Assembly: GCA_021738385.1 (NCBI GenBank)
Contig: JAIPCF010000009.1
Location: 1-57,242, forward strand
Direction of reading: 5' to 3'
Origin: Sulfuritalea sp.
GTDB taxonomy: Bacteria; Pseudomonadota; Gammaproteobacteria; Burkholderiales; Rhodocyclaceae
DNA length: 57,242 bases
Positions 56,229-57,242 of the stretch are shown here, one piece after another; within the stretch, counting starts at the first letter, position 1; every line of letters begins with the position of its first letter. Below the pieces are notes generated by a model. That model saw only the letters and a program-made list of their open reading frames with translations, did not search any database and had not been told where the DNA came from. The translations under genes were made by a program, and so were the position numbers.

Positions 56229-57242
56229 GTGTCCCAGCTTGATCTAGAAACCGCCCGTCGTCGCACCTTCGCCATCATTTCGCACCCGGATGCAGGCAAG
56301 ACCACGCTCACCGAAAAGCTGCTGTGGTTTGGTGGCGCCATTCAGGTCGCCGGCGAAGTCCGTGCCCGCAAGGCATCGCGCCACGCCACCTCGGACTGGA
56401 TGGAACTGGAAAAGCAGCGCGGCATCTCGGTCACCAGTTCGGTAATGCAGTTTCCCTATCGCGAGTGCATGGTGAATCTGCTTGACACGCCGGGCCACGA
56501 GGACTTCTCTGAAGACACTTACCGCACGCTGACGGCGGTCGATTCGGCGGTAATGGTGATCGACTCAGTCAACGGCGTCGAAGCCCAAACTATCAAGCTG
56601 CTGAACGTCTGCCGCCTGCGCGACACGCCAATCCTGACTTTCATCAACAAGCTCGACCGTGAAGGGCGGCCGCCGATCGAATTGCTCGACGAGATCGAGT
56701 CGGTGCTCGACATCCAGTGCGCGCCGATGACCTGGCCGATCAGCATGGGCAAGCGCTTTCGCGGCGTGTACAACCTCTACGAGGACAGCATCAGTTTCTT
56801 CGACCCCAAGGCAGAAAAAGGCACCGCCGAAGTCATCAAGGGGCTGGACAATCCACGCCTTGACCAACTGATCCCGGATCAGGCGGACGAGCTGCGCATG
56901 GAGGTCGAACTGGTGCGCGGTGCTTCACACACCTTCGATCGCGAAGCCTATCTTGCAGGCAAGCAGACGCCAGTGTTCTTCGGCTCGGCGATCAACAACT
57001 TCGGCGTCCAGTCCCTGCTCGACGCAGTGGTTGATCTGACGCCCAGCCCGCAGCCGCGAGCCTCCGAAATACGTCTGGTGCAGCCGAGCGAGCCCAAGTT
57101 TTCCGGCTTCGTGTTCAAGATCCAGGCCAACATGGTCCCCAAGCACCGCGACCTCATCCTCTTCGTCCGTGTCTGCTCGGGCAAGTTCGAGCGCGGCAGC
57201 AAACTCAAGCAACGCTCGACCGGCAAAACGCTGTCGGTCAAC
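56229..57242 (+). CDS. prfC: Peptide chain release factor 3 (partial, 5' part)
   Basis: 338 codons from the GTG at 56229 with no stop before the window end; full RF3 is about 530 residues. The N-terminus reads (M)[19 protein letters not shown], the GTPase has P-loop [13 protein letters not shown], switch region [29 protein letters not shown], and NKLD in [14 protein letters not shown]3 recycles RF1 and RF2 from the ribosome using GTP. Domain II begins near [19 protein letters not shown]; here the family's usual NMDP is NMVP. No Shine-Dalgarno sequence is seen. The GTG choice fits the conserved family start. Confidence 0.94.
   Translation, partial: MSQLDLETARRRTFAIISHPDAGKTTLTEKLLWFGGAIQVAGEVRARKASRHATSDWMELEKQRGISVTSSVMQFPYRECMVNLLDTPGHEDFSEDTYRTLTAVDSAVMVIDSVNGVEAQTIKLLNVCRLRDTPILTFINKLDREGRPPIELLDEIESVLDIQCAPMTWPISMGKRFRGVYNLYEDSISFFDPKAEKGTAEVIKGLDNPRLDQLIPDQADELRMEVELVRGASHTFDREAYLAGKQTPVFFGSAINNFGVQSLLDAVVDLTPSPQPRASEIRLVQPSEPKFSGFVFKIQANMVPKHRDLILFVRVCSGKFERGSKLKQRSTGKTLSVN

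Overview
The window reads as chromosomal DNA of a betaproteobacterium, most likely of the Rhodocyclales/Sterolibacteriaceae type. This is inferred from gene content and order: smc-zipA-ligA, petABC followed by sspA-sspB, dnaX-ybaB-recR, lolC-lolD, a mesophilic tungsten aldehyde oxidoreductase operon like that of Aromatoleum, and class II (B12-dependent) ribonucleotide reductase. It is gene-dense, with many ATGA or TGATG overlaps. I see no insertion sequence, prophage, rRNA operon or CRISPR array. One tRNA (Arg-CCU) and the 4.5S SRP RNA are present.

Layout. 1-9038: HU (partial), hpt, galU, ligA, zipA-like and smc on the minus strand, with queF divergent. 9319-15221: a MaoC-phosphotransacetylase fusion with acetate kinase, then nrdJ behind a candidate tandem NrdR operator. 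15284-19730: a minus-strand group with a hydrolase, a GIY-YIG protein, three small genes including an RNase H-like protein, and a Uup-type ABC-F ATPase. 19791-25454: tRNA-Arg, a secreted ankyrin protein, a DUF411 protein, a convergent flavocytochrome-c-type flavoprotein, and a two-gene unit of a 36-residue-repeat coiled-coil protein with a GAF-GAF-PAS-cyclase. 25486-29270: sspB, sspA and the cytochrome bc1 genes petC, petB and petA. 29408-34099: CoA-transferase, recR, ybaB, dnaX, a Spy-like protein and ffs. 34177-38361: the five-gene aldehyde oxidoreductase cluster. 38474-49296: hydrolase, srkA, comEC, CBS protein, FAH-family enzyme, DUF2062 protein, chemoreceptor, lolD and lolC. 49335-57242: a conserved recJ-linked gene, recJ, a CHASE-PAS-GGDEF-EAL protein, a DJ-1/PfpI protein, a ribbon-helix-helix protein and the start of prfC.

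The most unusual signal is a dispersed 24-bp sequence (left half GCCGTATCGCCA, right half GCGCCGACTTTT). I find about eleven copies on both strands. Most are inside conserved genes (uup twice, dnaX twice, lolD, the recJ-linked gene, probably hpt and the end of srkA) and three are intergenic, near the promoters or upstream regions of ffs, prfC and the MaoC-PTA gene. In-frame copies encode short peptides of the type KVGAGDTA or, in the other orientation, AVSPAPTF. Other structures are a 28-bp-arm inverted repeat at 39362-39450, a strong intercistronic hairpin inside the aldehyde oxidoreductase operon, and perfect palindromes at 49317 and 55631.
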